Shown here: in pieces, positions 24,242 through 37,247 of the stretch
Position numbering within the stretch: position 1 is the first letter of the stretch
How the letters are laid out: each line of letters opens with the position of its first letter
Origin: Pseudomonadota bacterium
Lineage (GTDB): Bacteria > Pseudomonadota > Gammaproteobacteria > Halothiobacillales > Halothiobacillaceae
Length of the DNA stretch: 37,672 bases
Direction of reading: 5' to 3'
Assembly: GCA_021795795.1 (NCBI GenBank)
Contig: JAJYPA010000023.1
Location: 1-37,672 of the forward strand
Made by a program: the position numbers and the translations under genes
Notes under the pieces: generated by a model
What the model was told of the DNA's origin: nothing
What the model saw: the letters and a program-made list of their open reading frames with translations, nothing else
Database searches by the model: none

Positions 24242-26158
24242 ATGGCTGATTCTACGAATTCTCAACTATACGATGCCCGCGCCATCGAGGTGCTCACCGG
24301 CCTTGAGCCGGTGCGCAAGCGGCCGGGAATGTACACCGATACCACGCGGCCCAATCATCTGGCACAGGAGGTCATCGACAACAGCGTCGATGAAGCCGTC
24401 AGCGGTTTTGCCAGCCGGATCGATGTGGTTTTGCACGCCGATGGTTCGCTGTCCGTTACCGACGACGGGCGCGGGATGCCGGTCGATATTCATCCTGAGC
24501 ACGGTGTGACGGGTGTTGAACTCATCCTCACGCGCCTGCATGCGGGCGGAAAATTCTCTGACAAGACCTATCGCTTTTCCGGTGGTTTGCACGGTGTGGG
24601 TGTGTCGGTGGTCAATGCCTTGTCCGAAAAACTCACCGTCGAGATTCGTCGGGACGGGAAAATCTGGCAGATGGCCTTCGAGGATGGTGTCCCGGTTGGC
24701 GAGTTGACCGAGGTCGGTACCGTGCCGAAAAAGCAGACCGGCACGCGTTTGCGTTTCTGGCCGCGGGCAAGCTATTTCGATCAGCCCAAGTTTCTAGTCA
24801 GCCGCCTGCTGCATGTGTTGCGCGCCAAGGCCGTGCTGTGCCCCGGTCTCACGGTGACCTTTCTCGATGAGTCCAGCGACGAGCCGCAAAAAATCTGGCA
24901 TTACGAGAACGGCCTGTGCGATTACCTGCTCGGCGCCCTCGAAGGTCGGGCGATCATTCCGGCTCAGGGTTTTGTCGGTCATATGAGTGCCGAGCTGGCC
25001 GAGCGGCCGCAAATGGTCGATTGGGCACTGGTCTGGCTGGAAGAGGGCGGCGAACCGCTGACCGAAAGCTATGTGAACCTGATCCCGACGCCACAGGGCG
25101 GCACCCACGTCAACGGACTTCGCCAGGGTTTGACCGAAGCGGTACGCGAGTTCTGCGATTTCCGTAATCTGGTGCCGCGTGGCGTCAAGTTGACACCCGA
25201 AGACGTGTTCGATCGCGTCGCGTTCGTGCTCTCGGCGAAGCTGTCAGATCCGCAATTCGCCGGGCAAATGAAAGAGCGTCTGTCTTCGCGCGAGTCGGCG
25301 AGTTTCATCGGTGGCGTGATCAAGGATGCGCTGTCGCTCTGGCTTAACCAGCATCCCGAACAGGGCGAAATCATCGCGCGTATCGCCATCGATGCGGCAC
25401 AAACACGGCTCAAGAACGACAAGAAAGTCGCCCGCAAGCGGGTGACGGCCGGGCCGGCCCTGCCCGGCAAGCTTGCCGACTGCACTGCTTCTGATATTTC
25501 GCGCACCGAGTTGTTTCTTGTGGAAGGGGACTCGGCGGGCGGTTCCGCCAAGCAGGCGAGGGAACGCGACTTTCAGGCCATCATGCCCCTGCGCGGCAAG
25601 ATTCTGAATACCTGGGAAACCGGGGTCGATCAGGTGCTGGCCAGCCAGGAGGTACATGACATTGCCGTGGCGATTGGCTTGGAGCCGGGCAGTGATGACC
25701 TATCCAAGCTGCGGTACGGCAAGATCTGCATCCTTGCCGATGCCGATTCCGATGGCCTGCATATTGCCACCTTGCTTTGTGCGCTCTTTCTGCGGCATTT
25801 CACCGCCCTGGTTCGGGCGGGGCATGTGTTCGTCGCCATGCCGCCGCTGTACCGCATCGATTTGGGCAAGGAGACGTTCTACGCGCTCGATGAAGCCGAG
25901 CGCGACGGTATTCTGGGGCGTTTTGCCGCCGAGCATCGACGCGGCAAGCCCCAGGTCACCCGCTTCAAGGGCTTAGGTGAAATGAATCCCGGCCAGCTGC
26001 GTGAATCCACACTCGCCCCGCAAACCCGCCGGTTGGTGCAATTATCAATGATGGACGATGATCCTTATGCGTTGATGGATATGCTGCTCGCCAAAAAACG
26101 CGCAGCCGATCGGCGCGGCTGGCTGGAAGCCAAGGGTGATCTGGCCATCGTTGCGTGA
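24242..26158 (+). CDS. parE: DNA topoisomerase IV subunit B
   Basis: The ATPase subunit of topoisomerase IV, which unlinks daughter chromosomes. It has 638 residues, a normal length. The GHKL ATPase domain shows [17 protein letters not shown] and [15 protein letters not shown]. The transducer domain follows. The TOPRIM domain carries [23 protein letters not shown] and DADSDGLHI. The C-terminal [17 protein letters not shown] completes it. It resembles ParE rather than GyrB because it lacks the GyrB insertion. parC is not in the window. tamA follows five bases after the stop. Confidence 0.95.
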   Translation: MADSTNSQLYDARAIEVLTGLEPVRKRPGMYTDTTRPNHLAQEVIDNSVDEAVSGFASRIDVVLHADGSLSVTDDGRGMPVDIHPEHGVTGVELILTRLHAGGKFSDKTYRFSGGLHGVGVSVVNALSEKLTVEIRRDGKIWQMAFEDGVPVGELTEVGTVPKKQTGTRLRFWPRASYFDQPKFLVSRLLHVLRAKAVLCPGLTVTFLDESSDEPQKIWHYENGLCDYLLGALEGRAIIPAQGFVGHMSAELAERPQMVDWALVWLEEGGEPLTESYVNLIPTPQGGTHVNGLRQGLTEAVREFCDFRNLVPRGVKLTPEDVFDRVAFVLSAKLSDPQFAGQMKERLSSRESASFIGGVIKDALSLWLNQHPEQGEIIARIAIDAAQTRLKNDKKVARKRVTAGPALPGKLADCTASDISRTELFLVEGDSAGGSAKQARERDFQAIMPLRGKILNTWETGVDQVLASQEVHDIAVAIGLEPGSDDLSKLRYGKICILADADSDGLHIATLLCALFLRHFTALVRAGHVFVAMPPLYRIDLGKETFYALDEAERDGILGRFAAEHRRGKPQVTRFKGLGEMNPGQLRESTLAPQTRRLVQLSMMDDDPYALMDMLLAKKRAADRRGWLEAKGDLAIVA

Positions 26159-26162
26159 TCTG

Positions 26163-27944
26163 ATGTTGGGTCGGGTGTTGTGGTTTTCACCGGTTGTCTT
26201 TTTGCTCGTGCTGTTTCTGAGCCTGTCTGCGGCTCAGGCGGCCAGTGGAAAACCGCAACTGCAACTGACCGGTGAGATTACCCAAGCCGAGAACAAGGCG
26301 CTGATTCTACAGGTGGGGCTGTCCGTTCCGCCGATTCGCTTCACGTGTGATGCCTCGCCCGTATTGATGCGGCGTTATTTGCAATCGGCAACCATGGCGG
26401 CTCGGGATGCGCTGCAAGCCATGGGTTATTTCAATGCACGGATTCAAACCCATTTGAAACAAGATCCCGATTGCGCCATGCCGACGATGGACATCACCCC
26501 CGGCCCGCGGGTGCATATTGCCGCCGTCGATGTGGTTGTGACCACGTCGGCAGGGGACGATCTGACCCGACAATCGTTTCTGCGTGACTACCTCAAAAAT
26601 GCGCGTCCCGCGAAGGCTGCGCTTTTAAATCAGAGCGTTTATGTCGCCCTGCGTGATGGCATCATCGAGCGTGTGCGCGGGGCGGGGTATCTCGATGCCG
26701 ACTGGCGAAGGCATGAGTTGTTAGTCGATCCGAAAACCAACACGGCCGAGATTCACCTCGATCTGGATGCGGGCAGCCGCTACCACATCGGCAAGATCAC
26801 GATCGAACAGACGATTCTCAAGCCGGAGCTGGCACAGAATCTGGTCGGTGCGAAAACCGGCGATACCTACTCCACGCAAACGCTGGTGGCGATGAACCAG
26901 AATCTGGCGAGCAGCCAATATTTCAGCGACGTGCGGGTGCGCCCGCAATGGGATCAGCGCAAGGCGCATGAGGTGCCCATCACGATTCGCACCCTGCCCA
27001 ATGAGCCGCGCAGTTATGAACTTCGTGTGGGTTATGGTACGGATACGGGCGCGCGCTTCGGCGGCAAAATCACCCAGCGATATGTGAACCGGTCCGGCCA
27101 TTCGTGGAAAGCGGATTTGTCTTTGGCACAGCGCAAGCAAACGCTCGGCGGCACCTACAGCATGCCGAAAATTTCCGATCCCCTGAACCAGCATTATGAC
27201 CTTTATGAGGTGTTCGATCGGGAGCAGGACACCGGCATCACAACGTTATCGTCGACAACGGGCCTGCGTTGGGTACGCAATTTCAATTCGTGGACGAGCT
27301 CCTTGTACAGTGAATATCTGGTTGACCGCAGCCAGTTCGGCACCAATCCGGCACAGACGACCGGTTTTTGGTTGTTCGGTGCCCGTTTGGGGCGCCAGGA
27401 GCTCAATGATCCGCTGTTCCCTACCAAAGGATTCGTGTTCAGCAGCGGCATCAGCACGGCGGCAAAGCCGTTGCTCTCCAGTACCTCCCTGTTGCGTGCC
27501 CACGTGATGCTGGGGGGGCTTTATCCTGTGGGGAAATGGGTGTTCAAGGCGCGCACCGAGTTGGGTGGCGTGGTGACACCCGATTTCAATTCCTTACCCA
27601 AAAGCCTGCGTTTTTTTGCCGGCGGCGATCAATCCGTGCGCGGTTATGCCTATCAATCGCTGGGGCCGATCGATTCGACCGGTCAGGTGATCGGCGGGCA
27701 ATATCTGTTCACGGCCAGTGCCGAGGTGATGCATCCGGTGTACGGGCGCGATTGGTGGGGCGCCGCGTTTGTTGATACGGGCAACGCCTTCGATGCCTTG
27801 AGCGCTATTCATTTGAATACGGGTGCGGGTATTGGCATCCGCTGGCGCTCGCCGGTCGGGATGGTGCGCGTGGATGTGGCCTATCCGTTTGACGGCAATC
27901 AACGCACGCCGCGATTGCACCTGGGCATCGGGACGGCCTTTTGA
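26163..27944 (+). CDS. tamA: Outer-membrane assembly protein TamA
   Basis: A BamA/Omp85-superfamily outer-membrane protein of 593 residues. A signal peptide (MLGRVLWFSPVVFLLVLFLS…AQA) is followed by POTRA domains (about residues 30-260) and a C-terminal 16-strand barrel. The barrel has FAGGDQSVRGYAYQSLGP, the (V/I)RG(Y/F) lock motif. The last residue is Phe, as needed for barrel insertion. The ATG at 26163 gives a clean signal peptide; an earlier GTG at 26136 overlaps parE. The stop overlaps the start of tamB, its inner-membrane-anchored partner. Confidence 0.92.
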   Translation: MLGRVLWFSPVVFLLVLFLSLSAAQAASGKPQLQLTGEITQAENKALILQVGLSVPPIRFTCDASPVLMRRYLQSATMAARDALQAMGYFNARIQTHLKQDPDCAMPTMDITPGPRVHIAAVDVVVTTSAGDDLTRQSFLRDYLKNARPAKAALLNQSVYVALRDGIIERVRGAGYLDADWRRHELLVDPKTNTAEIHLDLDAGSRYHIGKITIEQTILKPELAQNLVGAKTGDTYSTQTLVAMNQNLASSQYFSDVRVRPQWDQRKAHEVPITIRTLPNEPRSYELRVGYGTDTGARFGGKITQRYVNRSGHSWKADLSLAQRKQTLGGTYSMPKISDPLNQHYDLYEVFDREQDTGITTLSSTTGLRWVRNFNSWTSSLYSEYLVDRSQFGTNPAQTTGFWLFGARLGRQELNDPLFPTKGFVFSSGISTAAKPLLSSTSLLRAHVMLGGLYPVGKWVFKARTELGGVVTPDFNSLPKSLRFFAGGDQSVRGYAYQSLGPIDSTGQVIGGQYLFTASAEVMHPVYGRDWWGAAFVDTGNAFDALSAIHLNTGAGIGIRWRSPVGMVRVDVAYPFDGNQRTPRLHLGIGTAF

Positions 27945-30900
27945 TGCTGCGCTGGTTCTCCCCGCTGTTACAGGTCGTCGGCTGGCTGATCGGCGGATTG
28001 CTGGCATTGGTTTTTGTAATATTTATCGGTTTGACGGCAACCACGCCCGGCGTGCGTTGGCTGGCAGGGCAGGCCCAGCAACAAGTGGCCGGGCTTTCGA
28101 TGGGCAAAGTCGAGGGTAATCTCTGGCAGGGCCTGCGTATCGATCAGCTCGCCTTCCACGCTCAAGATGGTTTGTCCCTGGATATCGACAAGGCCGAGGT
28201 TGCGCTCGATTGGCGGCAGTTCTGGCACTTTAGCTTGCTCATAAAAAACCTGACCGCCAAAGAAGTGGTTCTGCGCCTGCCTCCACCCGTCCAATCAACC
28301 ACGCCAGCCACGCCACTTAATTTGTCTGATTTACCCTTGAAACTGCCGGTGGGTGTGCAGGTGGCGCATCTGCAGATCGATCACTTCACGTTAGTGCAGT
28401 CAACCCGGGCGGATCAAAACCCGCAAACCAGTCTGACGCTTACGACCCTGCAAGCCGATGGTCAAGCGGATGCGCAGGCTATCTCATTAAAAATAAACAA
28501 GATCGTGGCGAGTCTGCCCGGCCAGACTGTTGCCGGTGGGTACACCGATCAGGCAGTGCAAAAAACAACCATCGAAGGGCAGGGCGCGGTGCGGGTGGCA
28601 ATTGCAACGCCGCATCAAATCGATGGCCAATTGGCGACGATTGTGGCCCTGCCTCAGGGTTGGGCGTTGGCGCAGATGACACTGGGCGGCAATCTGGCGG
28701 CTATAAAAACGCAGGTCAACGGGCGATGGGAGGGCTTTGTGACCCCGTCGGCCACGCTGCAGGCCGATGCGCAGATCAATCCGCAGCGCATGACCTTGGA
28801 AGAATTGCACATCGATACCCTCGAGGGATCGTTATGTGGGCGCGGTATTGTCGATTTTGCCCCACAACTCAAGGCCGCTATTCACGGGCAGGCAACGGGT
28901 TTGAATCCGGCACGTATCGCGCCCGCAGCGGCGGGGCAGGTGGGTTTTGATTACCAGCTCTCGTACGCTCAGTCGGGTGATCAAGGCAACGAGGCAGGGC
29001 AAGATACGGCCCAAAAATCAACATCCGCGCAGTTGCAGTTCAATCTCAGCGCGTTAGGCGGACACATTGCCCAGCTGCCCTTTGAGGGTTTGACCGTGGA
29101 TGGCGCGATGGCAAACCAAAAGATCTCGCTGGATATAACCCACGGGACACTGGCAGGCGGTGCGCTCAAGGCCAAGGGTGAGCTGGGTTTAACCGGCGCA
29201 CGGCCTGTAGCGCTCTCACTGGATTTGGATCGAGCGGCCCTGCGCGATGTGTTGGCACCAAACGGCGTGGCGGCTGAGGGGGCGATCAGCACGCATCTGA
29301 AGGTGGATGGTTCATTGGGTATTGATCCGTTGCGAGATGCTCAAATAAACTTTGATTGGTCTATTCCGAGCACGGTGCTGCATGTGCCCGTAACTGCGAC
29401 GAATCAAAAATCGGTTCGGGTGCCGTTGTCACTGGCCTTACAGGGTAGATATGCCGATCAGCGGCTTGACTTGAAGCAGGCGAAAATCAATGTGGCCGAT
29501 GCGTCCCTTGATGCCAAAGGCCGTGTGACGATGGCGGACTTGACCAAAAATACACCTGTCGATTTGACCGTGAATGCGAATATTCCCCAACTGGCGCATC
29601 TTCCCTGGCGCGCCGTCAATTTGCCTGATTTAACCGGCAGTCTTGATCTTAAAACCCGGTTGACGGGCAGCGTGCAGCATCCTGAAGCCACTGTCGATTT
29701 GCTCGCCCGTAATCTGGCTTACAAGCAATGGCAGTTGGCCAATTTGAGCCTGAACGGGCGTGTGAAACAGCAGCAAACATCGGTGTACGATCTTTCCCTG
29801 CGTGCCGATCGGTTGACCCAAGAGAATGCCAAAAAAACCGCTGATGTGCGTTTGAATAACCTTACTTTGGATGCCCAAGGCCAATGGCCGCAATTTGTGT
29901 TCAATGCGCAAAGCGCCGATGTTGGTGGCGGCTTCAGTGCGGCACAGCGTTTTAGGTTGAGTGCGGGGAGCCCGCAGGGGCAGGTGCGCCTGGCGATCGA
30001 TGGCTTGCTGGCTCAAATTGGGAGTACACCCACATTACGTTGGGGCGGGCAGATCAAACGGTTGGATGTGGTGCCCGCGCCGTTTCACGGTAAATCGATA
30101 CCGGCTTGGCATCTTCAGAAACCCGCCGATCTGACGTTGACCACGCAACAACAAACCTTGGGCAAAACCTGTCTTGCCACCGATACGGGTTCAAAAAACC
30201 AGTCCGGTCACCTGTGCATTGACCTAGCCAGGAACTTGGCGCGTCAGGAAAATAGCAAGGGTCGGCTGGATGCCGATCTGCCTCTGGCGCTGATCACACC
30301 GTGGCTGCCGGTTGCCGCCGATTTGCCCGGGCGGGTGCGGTTAATGGCCGATGGTGCGATCACGGCGGGGCAGGCGAAAGGCACGCTGAAACTGAGCTTG
30401 CCCGACAGCGAATTTCGCCTGCCCGATATCCTGGGTAATCGAGCCTATCCATACAAGAATGTTGATCTGACCGCCCGCGTTCAATCGGGTGTCGTCAATG
30501 GTGTGCTCAGCGCCGATGTGCCGGATTTGCTCAATATCAAAGGCGGCGGCACCGTGGGGCTGACCGGGTCAAAACCACTGGCGCTCGACCTCAAGGCTGT
30601 ATTGCCCAGCGTTGCGATGTTGCAAGGCTTCCTGCCGCAAGTTGACGGGCTCAAAGGACAGGCGCGCGCCGATCTTGCGGTTGGCGGTACGCTCGATCAA
30701 CCCAAACCCAGTGGACGGCTCGTGGTCGATCAACTGGCGTTCACCCTGCCAGATACCGGCGTGGCTTATGATCAAGGCACGCTCAATGCGCAGATCGACG
30801 GCAACGGACAACTTGTTTTTTCCGGTGGTTTGAACGGTGTCGTTTCCCACAACTCTACGAGCAACGCAGCAAGCACGCAGCAAACGGGGGTAGGGCGCCT

Positions 30901-31882
30901 GAATATTCAGGGCACGGGCGATTTGGCGCAGTTGCCTCAATGGCAGGTGCAGGCGCAGATTCAAGGGCAAGACGTGCCGGTATTGCGTCTGCCGAATTTA
31001 TTGATTGATGCCAGCCCGGATCTGACGCTGGACGCCAGCAAGGCGGGGGCAAGAATCGGCGGTTCAATTACGCTGCCCACGGTGACCGCGCGCATTGAAA
31101 AACTTCCTGATGCGGTGGTCAAATCAACCAGTGATTTGGTAATTGTGGGCGAGAAAAAGCCGATGCCCACCGCGGCTTATCCCGTAACGGCGGATATCAA
31201 ACTGATTCTGGGCAAGGCGGTTTCGCTCGCTGGCATGGGGTTTTCGACTGATCTTGCCGGTACGCTGAATCTGCGTCAGCGCCCGAACGCGCCTTTGGCT
31301 GCATTCGGCGAAATTGATCTGATCCGCGGCACCTACAAAGCCTACGGGCAAAATCTGGCCGTCAAACAGGGGCGGTTACAGTTTGTCGGGCCGCTGGGCG
31401 ATCCGGGTATTGCGGCCACCGCGCAACGGGTGGTTGGCGCCACCACGGTCGGGTTGAACATCACAGGGACGTTATATCAACCCAAAACCACCGTGTTTTC
31501 ATCGCCCTCCTTGCCCGAATCCGATGCATTATCGATACTGCTGACCGGAAAGCCCTTGAGCGATTCGGGATCGGGGGATCGGGCCATGCTGATGAATGCC
31601 ATCGCCGGTCTGGGTGTGGCGCAGGGCAACGATATCGTGCGTGATATCGGCCAGAAATTCGGCTTTGATTCGGTTGGTCTGGATACCTCCGGGGGGTTTG
31701 GCGATACGCAGCTTTCCTTGGGTAAAAAAATCGGTGAACGTCTCTTTGTGCGTTACGCGGTGGGTGTGGTCAATGGCTTGAGTGAAATCATCACGCAATA
31801 CAAATTAAGCAATCTGTTTTCTATCGAAGTCACCACGAGTCCGGATGCGACCGGCGGTGATCTGATCTACCGGATTCACTGA
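27944..31882 (+). CDS. tamB: Translocation and assembly module protein TamB
   Basis: A large AsmA-like envelope-spanning protein of 1312 residues. It has a single N-terminal membrane anchor (about residues 7-32), a very long repetitive beta-rich region, and a C-terminal DUF490/TamB domain (last 350 residues or so, ending GDLIYRIH). With TamA it works in outer-membrane protein or phospholipid traffic between the membranes. The ATG at 27944 overlaps the tamA stop (TGATG); a TTG three bases upstream is possible. The stop overlaps the next gene in the same way, so tamA, tamB and the peptidase gene are one unit. Confidence 0.93.
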   Translation: MLRWFSPLLQVVGWLIGGLLALVFVIFIGLTATTPGVRWLAGQAQQQVAGLSMGKVEGNLWQGLRIDQLAFHAQDGLSLDIDKAEVALDWRQFWHFSLLIKNLTAKEVVLRLPPPVQSTTPATPLNLSDLPLKLPVGVQVAHLQIDHFTLVQSTRADQNPQTSLTLTTLQADGQADAQAISLKINKIVASLPGQTVAGGYTDQAVQKTTIEGQGAVRVAIATPHQIDGQLATIVALPQGWALAQMTLGGNLAAIKTQVNGRWEGFVTPSATLQADAQINPQRMTLEELHIDTLEGSLCGRGIVDFAPQLKAAIHGQATGLNPARIAPAAAGQVGFDYQLSYAQSGDQGNEAGQDTAQKSTSAQLQFNLSALGGHIAQLPFEGLTVDGAMANQKISLDITHGTLAGGALKAKGELGLTGARPVALSLDLDRAALRDVLAPNGVAAEGAISTHLKVDGSLGIDPLRDAQINFDWSIPSTVLHVPVTATNQKSVRVPLSLALQGRYADQRLDLKQAKINVADASLDAKGRVTMADLTKNTPVDLTVNANIPQLAHLPWRAVNLPDLTGSLDLKTRLTGSVQHPEATVDLLARNLAYKQWQLANLSLNGRVKQQQTSVYDLSLRADRLTQENAKKTADVRLNNLTLDAQGQWPQFVFNAQSADVGGGFSAAQRFRLSAGSPQGQVRLAIDGLLAQIGSTPTLRWGGQIKRLDVVPAPFHGKSIPAWHLQKPADLTLTTQQQTLGKTCLATDTGSKNQSGHLCIDLARNLARQENSKGRLDADLPLALITPWLPVAADLPGRVRLMADGAITAGQAKGTLKLSLPDSEFRLPDILGNRAYPYKNVDLTARVQSGVVNGVLSADVPDLLNIKGGGTVGLTGSKPLALDLKAVLPSVAMLQGFLPQVDGLKGQARADLAVGGTLDQPKPSGRLVVDQLAFTLPDTGVAYDQGTLNAQIDGNGQLVFSGGLNGVVSHNSTSNAASTQQTGVGRLNIQGTGDLAQLPQWQVQAQIQGQDVPVLRLPNLLIDASPDLTLDASKAGARIGGSITLPTVTARIEKLPDAVVKSTSDLVIVGEKKPMPTAAYPVTADIKLILGKAVSLAGMGFSTDLAGTLNLRQRPNAPLAAFGEIDLIRGTYKAYGQNLAVKQGRLQFVGPLGDPGIAATAQRVVGATTVGLNITGTLYQPKTTVFSSPSLPESDALSILLTGKPLSDSGSGDRAMLMNAIAGLGVAQGNDIVRDIGQKFGFDSVGLDTSGGFGDTQLSLGKKIGERLFVRYAVGVVNGLSEIITQYKLSNLFSIEVTTSPDATGGDLIYRIH

Positions 31883-32571
31883 TGTCGATTTTGTTACTGG
31901 CCGCGATGGGCCTACTCGCACTGTTATCCTGGTGGCCGAACTGGTGGGTGGGCCAGGTGATGGCGCGCCACGCCCAACCGGCCGACCGCTATCCTTTTTC
32001 CGGCGCGGATCTAGCGCGTTACCTGCTGGATCGGCGCGGCTTGGGTGATGTGACGGTCGAGGCTACCAAGGAAGGTGACCACTATGACCCTCATGCCCGG
32101 AGCGTGCGTTTGTCGCCCGCGCATTTTAGTGGCCGGTCGCTCACGGCGATTACCGTGGCGGCACATGAGGTCGGTCATGCCCTGCAACACGCCGAGGGCG
32201 ATCCGGCCTTCGTGCGACGACAGGAGATGGTCGAACGCAGCGCCTGGGCGCAACGCGTGGCCGGTTGGATTCTGGTGGCGATTCCGGTGGTGACGCTGAT
32301 CGAAAAGCAACCCGCGCCCGCCTTGGTGATGCTGGTCGTCGGCGTGTTGACGATGGCGGTGCCCCTGATGGCGCAGTTATCGAACCTGCCCATCGAACTG
32401 GATGCCAGCTTCAAGCGTGCGCTGCCCATGCTCGAAGAGGGCGGCTGGCTGGGTAAGGCCGAAAGAAAACCGGCGCGGCAGATTCTGCGTGCGGCCGCCT
32501 TCACCTATGTGGCTCAGGCGCTGTCTTCGGTGCTGAATGTCGTCAAATGGTTGCGCGGACTGCGGATGTAA
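31882..32571 (+). CDS. Neutral zinc metallopeptidase, membrane-bound (YugP type)
   Basis: A 229-residue protein with an N-terminal membrane helix, the zinc motif HEVGH (residues 95-99) preceded by ITVAA, and two further helices (about 130-165). This is the pattern of the Zn_peptidase_2/YugP family, whose substrate is unknown. Its ATG overlaps the tamB stop (TGATG), suggesting a role in envelope protein quality control, but that rests on context only. Confidence 0.88.
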   Translation: MSILLLAAMGLLALLSWWPNWWVGQVMARHAQPADRYPFSGADLARYLLDRRGLGDVTVEATKEGDHYDPHARSVRLSPAHFSGRSLTAITVAAHEVGHALQHAEGDPAFVRRQEMVERSAWAQRVAGWILVAIPVVTLIEKQPAPALVMLVVGVLTMAVPLMAQLSNLPIELDASFKRALPMLEEGGWLGKAERKPARQILRAAAFTYVAQALSSVLNVVKWLRGLRM

Positions 32572-32764
32572 TCAAACGCCCTTGAACAAGTTCGCCATGT
32601 TCTTATGTCCAATTTATCGCCGGTAGCGTCCATGGGTGTCGTTCTACTATGTTATAAATACGGTGTCATGAATACCAGGTTCGCCCATCGACCATTATCT
32701 GTGGGCTGTTCACCATGGCAATTCTCCCAGGGCAACTTCTTTCAATCCAGATCAGGAGCACGAT

Positions 32765-33373
32765 ATGGCTTTTCAACTTCCGGAACTCAGCTACGACTAT
32801 GGTGCGCTCGATAAATCCATCGATGCGCAAACCATGGAAATTCACTACACCAAGCACCACGGCGCGTATGTGACCAACTGCAACAACGCGATTGCCGGTA
32901 CCGAGTGGGATGACAAACCCATCGAAGAACTGATGGCGAATATCTCCAAACTCCCGCCAGCCGTGCGCAACAATGGCGGCGGGCATTATAACCACGCCTT
33001 ATTCTGGACCATCCTTTCCCCCAATGGCGGCGACGCGCCAGCTGGAAAACTCGCCGATGACATCAACTCCACCTTCGGCTCGTTCAGCGCGCTGAAAGAT
33101 CAGATGAGCACCGCTGGTGCCACGCGTTTCGGTTCAGGCTGGGCCTGGCTGATCGTGGACGCACAGGGCAAGCTCGCCGTCTGCTCAACGCCGAATCAGG
33201 ACAACCCCACCATGGACATCGCCGAGATCAAGGGCACGCCCATCCTCGGTATCGATGTCTGGGAACACGCTTACTACCTGCGTTACCAGAATCGCCGCCC
33301 GGATTATCTCAAGGCTATCTGGGACGTCATCAGCTGGGAAGCGGTTGCCAGCCGTTATGCTGCTGCGAAGTAA
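32765..33373 (+). CDS. Superoxide dismutase (Fe/Mn family)
   Basis: Disproportionates superoxide; cytoplasmic, 202 residues, no signal peptide. The metal ligands are His27, His77, Asp164 and His168 (DVWEHAYY). The residue four before His77 is Gly73 (GGGHYNH) and Gln145 lies in TPNQDNP. These two are the Mn-type second-sphere residues, whereas E. coli Fe-SOD has Gln at the first position. So this is probably Mn-dependent or cambialistic, despite being annotated as sodB in many relatives. A 193-base gap ahead holds its promoter, which I could not place with confidence. A terminator follows. Confidence 0.95.
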   Translation: MAFQLPELSYDYGALDKSIDAQTMEIHYTKHHGAYVTNCNNAIAGTEWDDKPIEELMANISKLPPAVRNNGGGHYNHALFWTILSPNGGDAPAGKLADDINSTFGSFSALKDQMSTAGATRFGSGWAWLIVDAQGKLAVCSTPNQDNPTMDIAEIKGTPILGIDVWEHAYYLRYQNRRPDYLKAIWDVISWEAVASRYAAAK

Positions 33374-33395
33374 GTCAGACAAGGTCTGAATGTCA

Positions 33396-33430
33396 AAAAC
33401 CCCCGCGCCGGGGACGGTCGCGGGGGTTTT
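33396..33430 (+). terminator. Terminator after superoxide dismutase
   Basis: CCCCCGCG (33400-33407) pairs perfectly with CGCGGGGG (33419-33426). It is flanked by AAAA and TTTT, so it may work in both directions; the minus-strand lipoprotein gene converges on it. Confidence 0.88.
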
Positions 33431-33481
33431 CGTTTTGAGGGGGGCAGAAATCAGGCAGGAAGCATGATCGGGTCGATTTCG

Positions 33482-33682
33482 CTAATCGATCCGGTGTGTA
33501 TAGGATGAGTTGATCTGGCCGTACACACGGGGTGACTCTTGGGGCGCGTCAGAAGAAAATCCGTTGATGTAACCGGAGGAACCGCCGGAACGCCAGGAAG
33601 TGGACGCACAACCCGAAAGCGCGATGGCGACAAGTACGGGCAAAATCCAGAGGAAATACCGTTTCACGGGCAGCCTCTTCAC
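33482..33682 (-). CDS. Small lipoprotein, function unknown
   Basis: A secreted lipoprotein of about 61-66 residues. A signal sequence ends in the lipobox LSGC-A, so Cys is the acylated residue. The mature part is a short Ser/Gly-rich polar tail with no known domain. Two GTG starts are possible. The one at 33682 overlaps the stop of the upstream gene (GTGA). The one at 33667 has AGAGG six bases ahead and gives a more compact signal peptide. The lipoprotein probably stays at the inner or outer membrane; I recognise no family. Confidence 0.72.
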   Translation of the reverse strand: MKRLPVKRYFLWILPVLVAIALSGCASTSWRSGGSSGYINGFSSDAPQESPRVYGQINSSYTHRID

Positions 33683-34068
33683 TTGTCCTGATGTTTGGTG
33701 TCGTGACGCTTCAGGTTCGCTTCTTCGCGCATCGCATTGAGTTCGACATCAGTCTTGTCGGCAATGGAAAGCAGCTTGATGCCGAGGTCGGCTTCGATAT
33801 CCCGCCATTCCTTCACAAAGGCTTCGCGATCCTGACGCAGGGTAGTTTGTGCTTTGGCGATGTCGATGCGGAGGGTGTCCACGAGATCAGGGTGGTATTC
33901 GTGCCCGGCCAACTCGGCACGGGATTCGTCGATGATTTCATCGCTGTGCCGTTTGATGGCCCGGCTTTCATCGTCCAGCAGGCGGGCGTAGATGGTGCCC
34001 AGCCAGTGGTAGTAACGGTCGCTCAAGCTTTCGTGGGACGTATTTTTGGTTTGTTCGTCGGTAGACAT
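33679..34068 (-). CDS. Hydrophilic helical protein, function unknown
   Basis: A 129-residue charged protein, almost all helix-forming, with no membrane segment, signal or cysteine. The segment from about residue 20 to 110 is rich in Glu, Arg, Lys, Leu and Ala with heptad-like spacing, so a coiled coil is likely. AGGAGG nine bases before the ATG at 34068 fixes the start; a frame extension to 34095 lies upstream of this site. It overlaps the following small lipoprotein gene by four bases. I do not recognise a named family. Confidence 0.75.
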   Translation of the reverse strand: MSTDEQTKNTSHESLSDRYYHWLGTIYARLLDDESRAIKRHSDEIIDESRAELAGHEYHPDLVDTLRIDIAKAQTTLRQDREAFVKEWRDIEADLGIKLLSIADKTDVELNAMREEANLKRHDTKHQDK

Positions 34069-34169
34069 GTTGCGATTCCTCCTGAAGATCTGCACTCAGC
34101 ATACACCGAGGCTCATGTACCCGGACACGGTTTTTTGGGGCAGTAGTCCGGTTTTTCGGGTATTCTTAA

Positions 34170-36677
<2,508 letters not shown>

Positions 36678-36680
36678 CCT

Positions 36681-37244
36681 GTGACCATCCAGAATTCTTC
36701 GTTTTTAGCCCGTTTCCTGCCATCGCACGCCATCGCTTTTTTTGGTGCGCTGGCCGTTCTCGCAATGCTCGCGCTGGGGGGCTGCGGCTACCACCTGCGT
36801 GGCGTGACGAGCCTCGATCCGGTTTATCAAACAGTTTATGTACAGGGCATGAGTACCAGCGATCCGGTGTACCAGCAGCTACAACGTCTGTTCCTGAACA
36901 CAAACAGCACCCTCGTGACCGACCCGAGCAAGGCATCGGCCACCCTCGTGATCGACAGGAATACGGTCGAGCAGCGTGTCGCCGTGGTTACACCGCAGGC
37001 AACCGTGCAACAGTACGAGTTGTACCAGCGGATTACCTATCACATCGAGCTGGCTGATGGACGGCGTCTGCCTGAGCAGACGATCGGGCAGGCGCGTAAC
37101 TACAATTACGATCCGACGGGTGTCATTGCTTCCACCAGTAACGAGGCCCAGATTCGTCAGGAACTGGCCGAAACACTGGCCCGGTTGTTGTTCTACCGCC
37201 TGAGTGCGCCCGTGAAGATGGAACCGCCAGCGGCGGCGCACTGA
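36681..37244 (+). CDS. lptE: LPS-assembly lipoprotein LptE
   Basis: An outer-membrane lipoprotein that plugs the LptD barrel and helps place lipopolysaccharide on the cell surface. It has 187 residues. A signal sequence ends in the lipobox LGGC-G, followed by GYHLRG, the typical LptE beginning. The conserved middle part is YELYQRITYHIELADG and the region near RNYNYDPTGVIAS matches the family. The start is GTG with GGGG eight bases ahead. The gene lies three bases after leuS and three before holA. Confidence 0.92.
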   Translation: MTIQNSSFLARFLPSHAIAFFGALAVLAMLALGGCGYHLRGVTSLDPVYQTVYVQGMSTSDPVYQQLQRLFLNTNSTLVTDPSKASATLVIDRNTVEQRVAVVTPQATVQQYELYQRITYHIELADGRRLPEQTIGQARNYNYDPTGVIASTSNEAQIRQELAETLARLLFYRLSAPVKMEPPAAAH

Positions 37245-37247
37245 TCC

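Noticed and set aside
32572..32764. Promoter of superoxide dismutase at TATAAA (32653-32658)
   Set aside because: No fitting -35 box at the right distance; I could not place the promoter with confidence.
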